The notes under the pieces: generated by a model
The model's database searches: none
The model's input: only the letters and a program-made list of their open reading frames with translations
Told to the model about the DNA's origin: nothing
Translations under genes and position numbers: made by a program
In this document: piece by piece, positions 41,340-55,079 of the stretch
Position numbering within the stretch: the stretch's first letter is position 1
How the letters are laid out: each line of letters starts with the position of its first letter
NCBI GenBank assembly: GCA_034509425.1
Contig: JAVTVJ010000518.1
Coordinates: 310,001 to 374,000 of the forward strand
Length of the DNA: 64,000 nt
Source of the DNA: Eopsaltria australis
Lineage: Eukaryota; Chordata; Aves; Passeriformes; Petroicidae
Direction: 5' to 3'

Positions 41340-42996
41340 TTTTTTGTTTTTTGTTTGCTTTTTTTTTTCCCTTTTGCTTACATTTTTGAGCAAAGTTATT
41401 TCTAGGAAACACATGTAGTTGTCATTTTTGAGGAAATGTTTACAGTTTAACTATAAATAATGAATTGTCTGAGGATAGCAAATACTGAGTTTATAGAAAG
41501 CAAAGTGTTTGTAACTACTCATATATAATTTGTGTCTAAAACATGCCAGAAAATGTTTTGCAAGGGTACAGAATATATTTCTTTGGGGCCATCAGCTGTG
41601 CCTTGTAAAAAAAAAAAAAGAACCTGTCCTGTATTTGGGCTTCTAACATGCCTGTGAACACTGTTATTTGGAATGTCACTACTGGCATACTGTTTTATTC
41701 CTTGCCTGTAAGTGCAATCTGAAATAAAAATTTCTTATAAGACACATTGCTACATGGAAAATGGCAGGTGGGAATGTTCTTATGCAGAATTATTTGCTTT
41801 TGCATAAAGCTGACAGAAATATTTAAGTTATGCCTTGGAAAAATAGTGTCCACAAGTTAAAATCTTTCACATTTTTAAAATTTTTATTTTTTTCTCATTT
41901 CTAGAATTAAACATAGAAGACACTATATTTCCTGGTGCAGGTTCATCCTTGGGACATGTTCTCATTTTGAATGCAGGATATACTAGAGTGAAACCTATTA
42001 ATGCCTTCCATTGTGATCTTTTTTAAAGCCCAGTCTTGCTGTCATTGCGCCTGGGGGAGGAGGAAAAATTGGATAGTATCTAACATCTGAAGGAAATCTG
42101 AAACACTCTCAGTATTAATTATGCACTTTCTTGTTTGGGCTTTCATTATCTTCCTTCCATTCTTCTGACACTGTCTTCTACATAACCATTTTCACCACAT
42201 GTTTTAAAAAATAATAAAACGCTGACATGTGATGCTCCAACTTTGAATTAGCTTGTAGGCTTCTGTCAGACAAATAAGATCAAAAAAGAAGTGCTAGACT
42301 TAAGAATCTGAGAAGTTTATTCTACTAAAATTTATGTTCAGTTCAGGAAAAAATCTGCATTCTGTGTCAGGAATCGTAAGCTTCTCACGTGCACTCCAGA
42401 TTAGAGACTCTGCTAATGTTTTCTTTTCACTTTTCCTAGATAAGTCAATGTTCCATGAAATTTCACTGAATTTTAGTTTTAACAACAACAACAAAAAATA
42501 ATGCAGAACTGCATAGAGTTTTTATTCAGGAATCATTTCAGAGGTATGCACTTACAAATTTAAATCACTGGATCTTAAATATCTGATACGTATGCATCCT
42601 TTTAATGAGATCTACCTGACTTAACTAAGGCAGTTGTGTCAATCTAGCTGTGTTGGGAAACATCTGGACAAATAACCCTGGATTTTCCATCCTCAGAGGA
42701 AATACATCCATCAGGTGCCCACACATGTATATATATTTACATATATATATTATTGTGTATTTTTTAATTTGGCAAATTTTGATGACACACAGATATCCTG
42801 CTCTCTAAGTGTATGTTCCTTACCAGTTGCATGAGAATGACAAACTTCAGGTTTGTGAATTGGCCAGATGGTCATGTACATAAATCTTGGTGTCCAAATA
42901 CTCAGAACTATAACCCATATTAGCATGAGGGACATGGGATATATTCTGTGTGTTTGAAAGTGTATTGTCATTCTTCATCTAAATATGAGCCATGGA

Positions 42997-43021
42997 TTTT
43001 TTTTTTTTTTTTTTTTTTTTT
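42997..43021 (+). repeat. Poly-T tract (T25)
   Basis: Twenty-five consecutive T. The lysine run at the end of a minus-strand frame here is an artefact of this tract. Confidence 0.95.
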
Positions 43022-44171
43022 GTAGATTTGATACTAGCTTTAAGTAGTGAAAATGAAGAGGAAAGAAAGGTTCAATGTATGAGAATCTTGAAGAAAAGTA
43101 CATCTTAATTAATATATTCTTGACATTTTTATGGTACTCACTTAAGAAGGAGAGGAGGCTGGGTCCCAATTTGTGCTGGAAGATGGGAAAGAAATATGAA
43201 GGAATACTTTTTAATTTAATTAGTACAAAACACTGCAGATAAATTAGATTTTTTTTTCTTAAAGCATTCCAGTATGTAAAATCTCTGGTTTTCAATGACT
43301 AATAATGCTGCTATATTCTACTACAGGAAAATTTTTATGTGTTTCTCTTTTAAGACTTGAACTTAAAAATTATTCAGAGGTAAGGTAATAATTTGAATTT
43401 AAACACAGTTCCTCTACAAATATTATAAACAATAAAACCATTGCAGATTCAGAATGTTACTGTCTTGCTCAGACTTCATGAAGAGAAATGTCAATTGAGT
43501 TAAGGTTATTAAAGTTCTTAATGGTGATGATGTATTAAAAGATACTCTATATTTTACTCTTCTAACTGGTGGGATAAAAGAAATCTTTTTACTTATTGTA
43601 CCATCAGGAGACAATAGAAATTGAACTTCATAGCTACATTCTTTTTTTCTGAGAATAGGCTTATTTTACCATCATACTCAACTGGATACTTGTTTCATTA
43701 GAAAATTTACAGACTATGTAACAGACCTGTTGAAACATCAGGAGTCCTTTTGCCAAATCCTAAAATCTCAGCTGTGGGTCTTGATAACCACATTTTCTGG
43801 ATATTAGATTTATAGGATAAGAACAGCAATCTGTATTGCTTCATTAGTGTCATGATTATGACATATCAGCCCAGATGAAAGAAGAAAGGAGTTAATTTAA
43901 GCACAAGGATAATAAACTGCATAACACAGAATGTTTTCCAATAGCTCTGTGAGATGAATTCTTTTCATCTTTTCTATTAATTTTTCAGATGTGAAATTGT
44001 TCCTGTCACCACTCACCAAAACAACACGAAGTTTTGCACATAAGGTTAACTTCTCCTCATAGTTTAAATATACAAGATTTAACAACAACAGAGAATATCA
44101 TCTGAATGTGACTAGCTGAAAACATCTGTAGCTGTTGTAGATAATACATCATCATTTTCAAAAGCATGATA

Positions 44172-44200
44172 CGTTGCTGAGGTACATTGCTGAGGTATGT
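44172..44200 (+). repeat. 14-bp tandem duplication
   Basis: Two adjacent copies of TTGCTGAGGTAYR with flanking bases. Confidence 0.7.
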
Positions 44201-44386
44201 TAAGAAACACCATTAAAACAAATACTCTAAATAGCAGGAATGTCACTTGCTATATAGTTGTCTAAATTTTTTTCCATTTCTTTAAGGAGAATAATTGAGA
44301 TATTGAACCCTTTCCTAGTTTGACATCCACCTTCTTATGATGTTCATTGGTGACAAGCATATCATGGTGCTATTAACATAGCATGG

Positions 44387-44494
44387 TGTTAATAAGGTTG
44401 TGGGTTTGGTCGCTGTATGGGCCATTCACTTAAGAGCTGGACTTGAGGACCCTTGTGGGTCACTTCCAACTCAGAATATTCTGTGATTCTGTGA
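44387..44494 (+). mobile_element. CR1 LINE 3' end fragment
   Basis: The + strand reads 'gggtttggtcgctgtatgggccattcact', then 'gagctggacttgaggacccttgtgggtc' and 'cttccaactcagaatattctgtgattctgtgat'. This is a CR1 subfamily 3' UTR ending in two good ATTCTGTG units. The left boundary is approximate. Confidence 0.88.
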
Positions 44495-47400
44495 TATATT
44501 ATTTGAAGAACTTCGATTTCTCTTTATTATTATTATTGATTTTTTTCCCTAGTTCTTCCTTTGTATGTTGAGTAAACTACTCAAGCGTATTTAATGAAAA
44601 ACGTAAGGGCTTTGGAAGTTTTATTTTGGACTCCTGATTAGAAAAGACTTCATCATTCAGAATTTGGTTTCATACTGTAATTTATTCTATTTTGAACCTG
44701 CAGAGGAAAATATAATCGTTTCCTAGCTAAATATTATAATGCCAGTATTTGCTGGGAAGTCAACTACATGGGTTCTGAAAATCTCCTGTGTTTGGCAGTA
44801 ACCTTGGGCTGCTACTGTGCACATTCACAGTTCCTATGTATGTGTGGCATGCATGCACAAAGTTTGAACTTAACATGAATTCTACAGAATGGAAAAAAAT
44901 CAAACCTCTATGGCTTTCTAGTGTGAAGAACTGAGAATAATCAGAGTTCATTGAAAAGATAATTAGTAGAAAGTGCTGATATGTTTGCAAAGGATGTGTA
45001 CAGCTGTTTGTGCCTATAAGGAGATACAGCCATCTGTATGCACAAGGGCTTCTTTGCAGTATGACAGCTTCTTTCTGAAACCAACACAGCTGAACTGGGA
45101 GGAAACAGGGCAAAAATTCCACTTTTCAATAAGGCCAGTAATTTATTTGTGCTGTAATACTGTAGATTATATTTTTCCCATCCTTTTTCAGAATTAATTT
45201 GAAGTTCTGTTCCATTTTTGAAGATGAAGAGGACTAGGCCTGGGGGCTTGCTAGTGTACTCAAATTTCATGGCTCCATCTGTTTAGAGCCTTAATGCTTA
45301 AACAACGCTTCAGTGTACAGAATTCATTTGAATAGATATAATTCCATTTAGAATGTATGGGAATAGGTTCTAACATCATTTCCCGAAAAAATTGCTTGAT
45401 GGTTTTGGAAGAGAGGCCACATTTCAGACTATGGTTCAGGCTAAAAATGCCTAAGAAAATGTTCAGAAACAAGTAATTACTAACATTTGCTGGGATCAAA
45501 TATTTATTGTTATTGTGGATGAAAACATATCTATATTTTCATTTGAAATTCTGTTGAAATCTTCCTGTCAGAGGACTGTATAAATTGTGATTATTGATAA
45601 CTTTAAATAAACTATTAGCATTGCCAGAAGAAACAGAACAATAACTCAAACATTGTCTGTCCTCCTCTATGAGGAGCAATCTGACTCCTTTCACTATCCA
45701 TCAGCAAAACAACTGGAATTTATATTCACATCTGGGTGGAACAGTAATTTAAAATGATAAAGCCTTGTTTTGAAAGGTCCATGGAGCTTACTACACCAAT
45801 ATGTCTGAGTGAAAAACTTCCCTTGCTTTTAGAGGGTGAGGGAAATTCATCCCCACACAAATCATTCATTTAAGCAAGGAAGAAAATGTCATACCTTTGG
45901 TTTTGTTTATTCAAGGTTTCATGCTTCTTAATGAAATTTTAACAGGTAAAAAAACTTCCTTACACCAACCCTCACAGGACTGCAAAAGCTATAATAGCTC
46001 CTATTTGCTAAGTCACTTCAGTTGCTACTCAGATATTGTAAAGCCTTTGATAGTGAACTCAATCTCATAGATCCATTCTTTAAGAAGCAAAAGATGGAGG
46101 CACTTCATCCTGCTCTTTTCCTCTAGTCAAAACTATATTAAGCCCTCAATTCTGCCAGAAGTCATCAAAGGCTGAGGAATCTTTCTCTGATGATACAGTG
46201 GCAGAATCAGGTCTTAGAACACAATGTATTACTGTACTTTATAAAACTTACTCTACGATGATTGGCTGTAAAAATAATACACAGGTCAAAAGAAATATAA
46301 ATTGCAGAGAGAAAAATACTCGGACAAAAAAATAAACAGAAGACACCAAACCTCTTCCACTTACCTGTTATTACATTATTGAATTATCCTCTATTGTTAT
46401 TGTTAATAATAATAATGGTAATTATAAAATGTGAATGGAATACAGTAAGAAAATATCACAATTATTATTTTATTGTTTATAAAAAATAAAAGTCTTTCAA
46501 TATGCGTATTTTCCTCTTATGAAGTTAGTCAGATGATTCCTGGGTGAAAAGAGAAAGTTTTAAAGATGCACTCAGTTTCCTAGTTTAGCAATTCCCTTTT
46601 AAACTAGCAACTAGCAATGACCTGACAAAGCCTAGGTCTTAAAAGAAAACTACAACTCTTTCCAGACTCTCTCCAAAGTCCTCATTTACTTGTTGAAAGG
46701 GGCTGATTCAAGCACAGTTCAATTCATTATACACCCGTGCTCATATTTTTAAGCAGATGCTAGCAAGGGTTTGCACGACATACAATGTTCCCAATGCCAA
46801 AGAACAGTGGGCAATCTGTTCTTCATCTTTTGAAGATGACGAGCTGATTATTCATCTCATTCCATAACTACTGAGGATGAATAAAGTAGTTTGGATTACC
46901 AAGAAATGAATCAACCTGAAATTTTCACAAAATTGGGATGAAGGTTGAAATGATTTTAAAATCAAAGTAGTATTATAAAGTATTACCTACAGAAAATAAA
47001 TCTACCAGAAAAAAAATCAATTTTTTGACACAATGTCTGGTTTCAAAAATACAGAGTCCTGCCAGTGTTGTTATTATTCTGTTTTATAACTGTTTCTCAA
47101 ATTGTTTAAGAGTTGTTACGAGGCTTCAGCTTTTGAGATTCATCCATTACTATTGCATATTTCATCCATTTATTCCCTCAGCACTACCCAGTGAGCCCCA
47201 GTTTCTATAATTGCAGCATCTTAGATTATCTGTTATACCACAATATAGTGTATAATTAATATTTTCAATATTAACTACTCTTAGAATTATTAGCCTGGAA
47301 AGCTCAGAAGATCTTATTGTTAAAGGGCAATTAAGTCAGCAAATCTATTCCATTCATAACTGGGCTGAAGTTTCATTTGGAGAAAATAATCAATAATATA

Positions 47401-50400
47401 TAATAGTACTATTTCTCAGTTGATTTTCTAAAATCATAAAAACTTAGCAGAACTCATATTTACATCACCTGCTAGTATAGTAATGGACAGGAGAGAGATT
47501 TTAGATTATTAAATAACTTTCAATTGTTTTTCCAGGCAACTGATATTATTCTGTCAGTAGTTGTTTTTAAATGTAATGGGGTGGTGTGATTTTTGATGTC
47601 TCTTTGGATTTTTCTTTTGACTGCAAGTTTTCAAATATATAATTTCACATGAAATAATGTATATGAGTTTACAATTTAAATGTATATATTTTTGAAAGTT
47701 TATATATAAAAGGCCAAAATTTAACAATTATGTGTTAATATATTCATAAATTAAATATATTCACACAAATGAAACTACAAATATTGAGTAAACCTGACAC
47801 TGTGAACATATTCTAACCACAAAAACATTGAATTAAAGTTTCCTTTGGGATGGAAAAGCATACACTGGTCTTGAAAAGTACTGAAATTCCTTGTTGGCTG
47901 TGTTTCTCCGTTCTAAAATATTTTGACTTCACACTTGTCTTCTCTAGGAAGAAGAAGAAAAGTGATTATTCTAATTTAAGTGGAAGAAGAAAGGTGACCT
48001 TGTGTAAAAAATTATACCAAGATTCCTTATAGTTAAATCCAAATGTTAAATATCCAGATTACGAATAGCGTGCTGAAGTATAGGTCTACATAAAGTACAA
48101 CATCTCCAAAAGAGCTATGCATCTTTGAATTAGAGTCAGTGGATTTATTCTTGCATTTTACAAACTTGGAAATTAGACACAGTGATGTAAAAAAATCCTG
48201 ACTCTTTTCAATCCTGACTTCATAATAAATTAACTAAAGAATGGGTTTGTTCACCATTTTCATAAGTTCTGGGGACCCAATAAGCTTATCATAAATAATT
48301 ATGACTTGTTCTCTTCATGGATATCTTTATGCCTCTTCCATCCAAGAACCTCTCTTAGAACCCTTTCTGTTGTTTGCTATGCCAGCACTCTTCCCAGACC
48401 TCAAGACCTTCCTTTCCTTTTTGCATTTTGGCAATGAAAACTTGACCATCCTTTCCAAGGTGGGTCTGTGATACGGGAGTTGCGGTCGAATAATTTTTGG
48501 TAAGTCTAATAACCTAGATGAAAGGCTGAGTACCTGTTTGCTGAGGGAGGACTTGAGTGCCTGTTACTGTCAGGCTACATGGCTCCTCCCTTCTTCGCTG
48601 CATCCAGATCATTCCTTTGGGGGCAGCAGCAGGATACTCAATTCCTGCCATATGTACAGAGCTCAGAAAAGGGCCATTGTCAAGGAATCTTTGCAGCTGC
48701 AGTGATTCCTATCCCACCTGTTTTATGAGGAATTAAATCTTCCGGTTGGGTTTCTACTTAATAGAGACTGAGCAAAAGTGAAACAAAATTTTATCTGATT
48801 GGACAGCTATATTCAGCTTACTTTCTCTACATGACAAATTAGTAAACATCAGCTTCTGCTCTGTCTTTATGAGTTAGGGTCAAAGAATGGGCTCTGCTAA
48901 ATCTTGTACAAAAAAAAAGGAAGCTATTTAAAAAAATAGCCAATACTTCTGTAGAAATGCAGGCTGTTAAAAGGACTGAAATCATGTTCTGGTGACTTAC
49001 AGTGAGCAACTCACGTGCAATGATGCAGCAAGGGACAAATTCTTTTGTGTCACAATTCTCATTACCAGTATGATCTCTCTGTAAAACTTTGTCAAAAATG
49101 AGTGTATCTCTTGACTTGGATTCTCAAATAATATGCAGTGGTATGATAGCACTGAATAGATCAATTATGTTCACTCATGCTGACTGAAGATCTGATTATT
49201 TACTCTTTGTTCATTAATAGTTCATATAGAAGGATTTTTGGGGGTTTTTACTACTTTTTTATTATTTAAAGGTTTTCCATGAGTACACTGATGGTTAATA
49301 GTTAATAGTTGATTGAAAATGAAATCTAAAATTAAATATGATACTAACTGAAGTGACTAATGAATTAATTAGTAAGTTTTATTGTGCCCTTAAGGGTAGG
49401 TCCTTTTGACCTTATTGAAGACCTTTAGAAATTAGATGTTTTTTCAGAAGTAATTTAAGTCTGTTCTGGAAAGAGAACTGGTGCCTCCCCAAATCAAGAT
49501 TCCTCCTGATAGAATATAGGGTCTAACTAGGCACAATGAATTCCTTCTGGGAATGAAACTTCCTTTTGTACAGAGAGCCAGATAAACTATTTCAGACTGG
49601 ATATCTAATGGATAAAATCAAAGAAGGCTCCTACTCCAAACACAGAATTGTAAAAGGGCATATCTTCCAAAGTTTCTAAGGAAAATATTCCCATGAAGAG
49701 ATTTAAAAGGAATGTTTCACATAGAAAATAATTTTTAACTCTGGAAAAATTAAATGTTGATATTTTTCAGAACATGCTTTATAAGTGTTTATTCTTTTTT
49801 ATACCTTTAAAGATATATTTTAAATTGTAATTTCTTTGGGTAAAATCTACTAAAAATTAGCTAATTACTAAAATTCATGGTACAATATACTACAACAGTT
49901 TACATATCACAAAATTAATTCCTTTAATATTCATTAAAGAAAAAATAAAATCTTTATGAAGAATCACATGACAGAAAGCAGAAACCCAATTTTGGTCTCA
50001 TTAAAGCAATGAAACTCTTGCTTGTAATGTCAGTGAGAACAGAACTGTACCGTAGAAATAAATGCCTCAGGTTTTCTTTGGAAACCTGGGCTGAGCTGCT
50101 GCTATAAAAGAGATTTTGGTCATAGAGGCACTGGAAATGTCAGTATTGGTGCAGCTATTTTGTACATACCTTGAGTAGAGGTCAGATTAGCTCCTGTGTT
50201 ACTCAACTTGTTCTATTTGCTTTTGCTAGAGTTACTTCCAAGTGGATTCAGACCTGCTTACTTTATATGCCTCGGAATTGGAAATTTAATCATGTCAGTG
50301 TAATTATACTTCACAGTGTCACAGGAAGCCCTGCCAGGTAACTTTATGTGACATGGCCATTCCAAAATATTCCATTTGTATACTTAACATACACATTCTG

Positions 50401-51918
50401 AAAACTCACTTCAAAAAATATTTTTAATGTACATATTATTGCACAATACATATTTATTTTTGTCTCTAGGATATGAATAGCTACTGAAGCATCCTTGCTG
50501 AAGAAACATGGAATGTTGAAATATTCTCTTAACTTCCCATCAAAATGTATGTCTCAAAAGCAGATATTTTTATTATCTTGAATAACAGACCTTAATCACA
50601 CACTCATAGCTGTGATTTAAAGTGTTTTTTCAATTCTATTATTGCTCAAATTCTACTTTGCCTTGTTATTGTTTTTTGCTATTGATAGTCTATTGAATTA
50701 ATCTATTAGTCTATTTGATTCATCACACTTTTTTAAGTTACTGCAACATTTCTAATTTAGCAAGCATTTTCTTTCCATATGACTTCAAACATTTTGTAAC
50801 AATTAAGTGGGTATAATGCAAATCCTTTTTTCACTTTGTCCTTCCAGTTTTCTCATGTATGTCACCCTTTCTAATCCTGTTCTTCTTAGTGGCTCATATA
50901 GTTTGTAATTCAAGTGAAAATCCTTTTTTTTAATTCAAGATTTTCTCAACTGTTGTTTTTTTCTGCTATTATTGCAGAAATATTTTGAAGAATTCAGTCA
51001 TTCACTCCTATTACTTTTCAGTTGCTTCAAAATATTTTTACAGGAACTGTTTCTAAATTGGATAAGACACAACCCTCTATGCCTTAATTTACATGATTAC
51101 ATGGACTAATGATGAACAGCCTCTAAAAGTAAGTTATCTATTTCTTTTACGCACATTTAATTTGTCCCAAAGTTACCTATTATACTTATGAAAGTAGAGT
51201 TAAATATGTTGTTTTTGAATCTATTGTATCTGTACCATACATTATTAGTATTGATTTAAAAAAAAGGATAGGTGTGAAATGAGGTGCTTGTTCATCTCTC
51301 TCTTGATTCATATTCTGAGAAGGCAAACCAGTACTAATGAAATTCTTTTAGGAGAGTCATCATTATTGCAACTGTTATAGAAAGGGTCTAAGGACAGCAT
51401 AAATTGAAAGTCCACAGAATAACAAAGAGAGGCAGAAGTCCAGAAGTTTATCTGCAGTACAAAAGAGACCCAAAGCCAAAAACCAGAGATGATACAGAGA
51501 ACTGCTTCCATCCTCCACAGACCACCTAAAGCAGAGATTTCACTGAAATTATTCTGGTATTTGAGATTTTGTCACTTCTACTTTCATGTGAATGTTATTA
51601 TTAAAAAAATAAAATAATAATAATGTGTGTCTTTACCCTGCATCACAAATATAAACACTAGGCTTTTGGCAAAGATCATTTGAATGATATCCCATATATT
51701 ATTTATTCAATATTAGCAAAACAGGCCTAATACTTTGTTCAAGTCATTAATCAATTAATACAGCAATAAGAATGCCAGTAAGGAAAATTCTTTGCAGCTT
51801 TTAAACTTCTAACTTTTAAAATTAAAGTAGATTTTGTAACATTGAGAACTGATTGCTTACTGGGGAAAAAAAAAAGTTGTTTCTAATATGTGTACTTTAC
51901 TTGTGCTTAGAGGAGATA
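44495..51918. other. Long unique stretch, no gene seen
   Basis: Mostly AT-rich. Overlapping minus-strand frames of 120 and 109 codons at 44.76-45.27 kb have no recognisable domain and no exon-type splice framing. A compositionally different block at 48.34-48.76 kb is listed separately. Confidence 0.5.
48340..48760. other. GC-richer block with several CpG, unidentified
   Basis: This stretch has higher GC and several CpG dinucleotides (for example in 'gatacgggagttgcggtcgaat' and 'cttccggttgg') in a region that is otherwise CpG-poor. It may be a repeat or LTR remnant that I do not recognise, or a regulatory element. No convincing open frame is present. Confidence 0.3.
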
Positions 51919-52943
51919 TGTGGACTCAGCTGGGTTGACCTTGGCTGAATGCTGGGTGCCCACCAGAGGCATCAATCCCCTCTGCAAATGGATAGGGAAG
52001 AGAAAATATAACAAAAGACTCATAAATTGAAACAAAGCTCACCAATTATCATCATGGGCAAAACAGACTCAACTTCAAGAAACTAACTTGATGTATTATT
52101 AATGGAAATAGAGTAAGGTAATGGGAAATAAAAAACAAATCTTAAAAACTTTTTTCCTCCAATTCTCCCTTCTTCCTGTGCTCATCTTTACTCCCAATTT
52201 TCTCTACCTCCTCCCCCACAGCAGTGATGCAGATGAATGGAGTCTGTGATCAGCTCATCACACATTGTCTCTGCCACTCCTTCCTCTTACTGATGAGGAC
52301 TCTTCACACTCTTTCCATGCTCCAGCATGGGATCCCTCTCACAGGAGACAGTCTTCCATGAACTTCTGTGATGTAATTCCTTTCCATAGGCTGCAGTTCT
52401 TCACAAATTGCTCCAGAGTGGCTCCATTCCCACAGGGTGCAGTCCTTCAGGAACAGACTGCTCCAGCATGGGTCACCCACAGGGTCAGTTTTTCTGCCAG
52501 GAGCCTGACCCAGTATGAGCTTCCCATGTGTCACAGACTCCTTTGGGTACATTCACCAGTTGCAGCATGGGGTCTTTCATAGGCTTTAGGTGGATATCTG
52601 CTCTACCGTGCACCTCCATGGGCTGCAGGTAAATCTCTGCTCCTGCACTTCCTCCCCTTCTTTATTCATAACCTTGATGTACACTGGGTTGTTGCTCTCA
52701 CATATACTCACATCTCTCCTATTACTCTCCTATTGCCCCACAGGTGGGTTTCTTCCCCCCCTTTTCTCAAATATGTTATGTCTGAGGCATTATCATCATT
52801 GCTGATGGTCTCAGCCTTGGTCAGCAGCACATCCACCTTGGAGCCAGCTGGCATTGGCATGGGGGATGTTCCTAGCAGCGTCTCATGAAAGCTCACTCTA
52901 CAGTCCCTCTGCTACAAAAGCCTTGCCTCATAAATGCAATACA
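51919..52943 (-). mobile_element. Solo LTR of a long-LTR avian endogenous retrovirus
   Basis: The left end reads TGTGG...TGGGTTGACCTTGGCTG and 'gggtgcccaccag'. The right end reads 'GCTACAAAAGCCTTGCC' and stops at GCAATACA. In the minus-strand sense these are the 3' and 5' ends of a roughly 1-kb neoavian LTR. It contains the known series of 'TGCTCCAGCATGGG(T/A)' and 'CAGTCCTTCAGGAAC' modules between about 52.31 and 52.65 kb, 'GGAGCCAGCTGGCATTGGCATG' (in part) near 52.84 kb, and a T-rich polyadenylation side near 52.1 kb. No internal viral genes are present and no clear target duplication is visible. Open frames of 60-105 codons on both strands between 52.26 and 52.9 kb derive from this LTR. 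Confidence 0.83.
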
Positions 52944-53710
52944 CATATTTTTTTACAAATATGAGAAGATCTTGAATAAGCATAAAAAGAATAATTACTT
53001 ATATTTGTCTAAAGCTACATTAGGTGAACGGGACTAAAACAGCTCAGATGAAAATTTTCATTGTCTATTATGAAATAAAATATATTAATGATCAAAATTA
53101 CAAAATTAATATTTTATTGCAAGATTCTTAAATGGAGTAGCTAAAAACAGGACTGAATAAACTACTCATGTCTGCAAGTAATTTGCTTGTTTACCTGTAA
53201 TTTTAAAGTGGTGCTATGCTCAAAGGATCTCTAAGTAGTAAGAAGGCTGCCTGCTTGCCTTTACAACACTGCTCTAAATGAGTTCTATCTGAGGACTGAG
53301 AGCAGAAATGTGTCCTTAATGGAGAAGAAACTTCTGAGGAAAAGATGAGGCTGGTAATGAGAAAGACTGTCAGCAGAGAAACAGGGAAACAAGCACATAA
53401 AGTAAAAAGGCATAAGCTGAGATTCAGATGTAGGAGGTGAAAGAAAGACTATTTTCCAATGAATTAGAGGGAAATGTTTAGACCTTGCTGATAAACAGAA
53501 AGCTGCTTCAAACTGCTGGACAGATAACAAGTAAAGAGGAATTCATCTGTCCTATGAGGACACAATGAAAAAGTGAAAATAGTCTTTAAATAATTTCTTT
53601 TTAAAGATTTATTTTTATGTACATGTATTATTAAGGTGTCTACTTCTGGATTAGGGGATTAGGTTTTACTGAAGACTAGTTTACAAAACTCAAAGAGGAT
53701 TGGCCATTCC

Positions 53711-53729
53711 TTTTTTTTTTTTTTTTTTT
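53711..53729 (+). repeat. Poly-T tract (T19)
   Basis: Nineteen consecutive T. Confidence 0.9.
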
Positions 53730-54117
53730 CAAATAGTTACTCTAACAAAAAGCTGCTGGTAAAAGCACTTGAAGGTCCCAGGCTGGTCAGATATTGTGGT
53801 GATATACACAGAAATAGGAAGCACTGGAATTCTAAGGGAAAAACTTTTTAGAGCCAGGATCCTATGGAAAACAAAATAGAGTAGTACCTTCAGTCAGGTG
53901 CCAGAGTAGTATGGTAATGTCATGGGCCTATTCTGTCAGCATCACAGTACTGGAAAACCAGGATTTGGTGGCTGCTGCTACCTAGACGAAGGTGGCACAT
54001 ATGTGGGACAATGGCTCTAAGCTGTTGGGACTATTTCTGTCTGATCTGTCCTGGTGGAGCTGGGGCTGAGCAAGGATCCTGTAAATTCTGCATGGTAGTT
54101 CCCATTACCTCTGTAAC

Positions 54118-54139
54118 AGTGGTGATTTCAATCACCACT
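54118..54139. repeat. Perfect inverted repeat, 10-bp arms
   Basis: AGTGGTGATT is followed after two bases by its exact complement AATCACCACT. This could extrude as a hairpin or serve as a dimeric protein site. A further GGTGGT lies just downstream. Confidence 0.85.
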
Positions 54140-55079
54140 ACACTTATATTGGTGGTCACTTTTGGCCTGTATTAGAGGGCACTAAAATTCCCACATGAGA
54201 AACTCAGAAAATGAGCATGCTGTCTTTGCTGAGCACCTCTGAGTATGGGAGTTTGCGTGCTATATCTGTAAGTTAGAGATAACCAGTTCTTTTAAAGGCT
54301 AATTTGCTAAGACAAAAGTATATTTTGAAAATAATTAGGTTTTTAAAGTTAGTAAAAACATGGGAAGAAGGACCTTTTTGTGATGAGCATGTGTCTTCTT
54401 ATATAGCCTGATCAAATGCATTCAAGGTTTCTGAATAAGAATGAATTTTGATGGTTTTAGTCACAGAAGAAAAAGTCATTTATAGACCCTGTTTGATAGA
54501 ATTACATGATTCTCTCCCAGGATTCTACAAAATCCTCATCTAAGATCCCAGGAGGTTGCCAACTCTCTCCATTCAATTGCAACCCTGGGCTGAGAATCCA
54601 CAGAAGTATGTTAATTATATACAGGTGACCTTGGATTTTCTTCAAAGTTATGGCCTTGGAAATGAAATCTAAATATTGATTAAAGGCTCTGTTTTACCAA
54701 ATGAATCAAACACTTGCTTAAATTCAATTAAATTAGTGTTGGGGTTTCTTTGCTTAATCAGAATGGTAAAAATTAGGCATAACTTTAACGGTTTTGTTGA
54801 ATACTGACCTGAGAAAAACCCTCCTTTTAGCTTTGTGTTTTTTTAACTTGAGATTTTACAGACATGTGGTCAGGCAGGAATTAAAAATTTTAGGACTATC
54901 TTTGGGAGCTTTTTTTTTCCCCCCCTAAATGGGAAGTTAATCTAAAGATAGCATTTTAATATTTCATTCTATGATACCAAAATGTAATATGGAAATCTGC
55001 TCTGTTTGGGCAGTTATGTAATTTTTTTCCAAAAAAAGCAGTCTTTATATTACTCCAAAATATCAATGTGGATTACCGA

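Larger units (their letters stand above)
40811..44386. other. Intergenic sequence with long T runs
   Basis: AT-rich sequence without a recognised gene. It holds the T35 and T25 tracts listed separately and a short A13 run near 41.61 kb. Lysine- or phenylalanine-rich frames at 41.1-41.4 kb are translations of the T tract. Confidence 0.5.
52944..55079. other. Intergenic sequence with a moderately GC-rich part
   Basis: No gene recognised. A T19 run lies at 53711-53729. The part at about 53.76-54.25 kb is richer in GC and contains a perfect 10-bp inverted repeat. It may be an old repeat, but I cannot assign a family. Confidence 0.45.

Noticed and set aside
41118..41418. Lysine-rich (minus) and phenylalanine-rich (plus) frames
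   Set aside because: Both are translations of the T35 tract.
52265..52896. Frames of 62-105 codons around 52.3-52.9 kb
   Set aside because: They derive from the repeat modules of the solo LTR.
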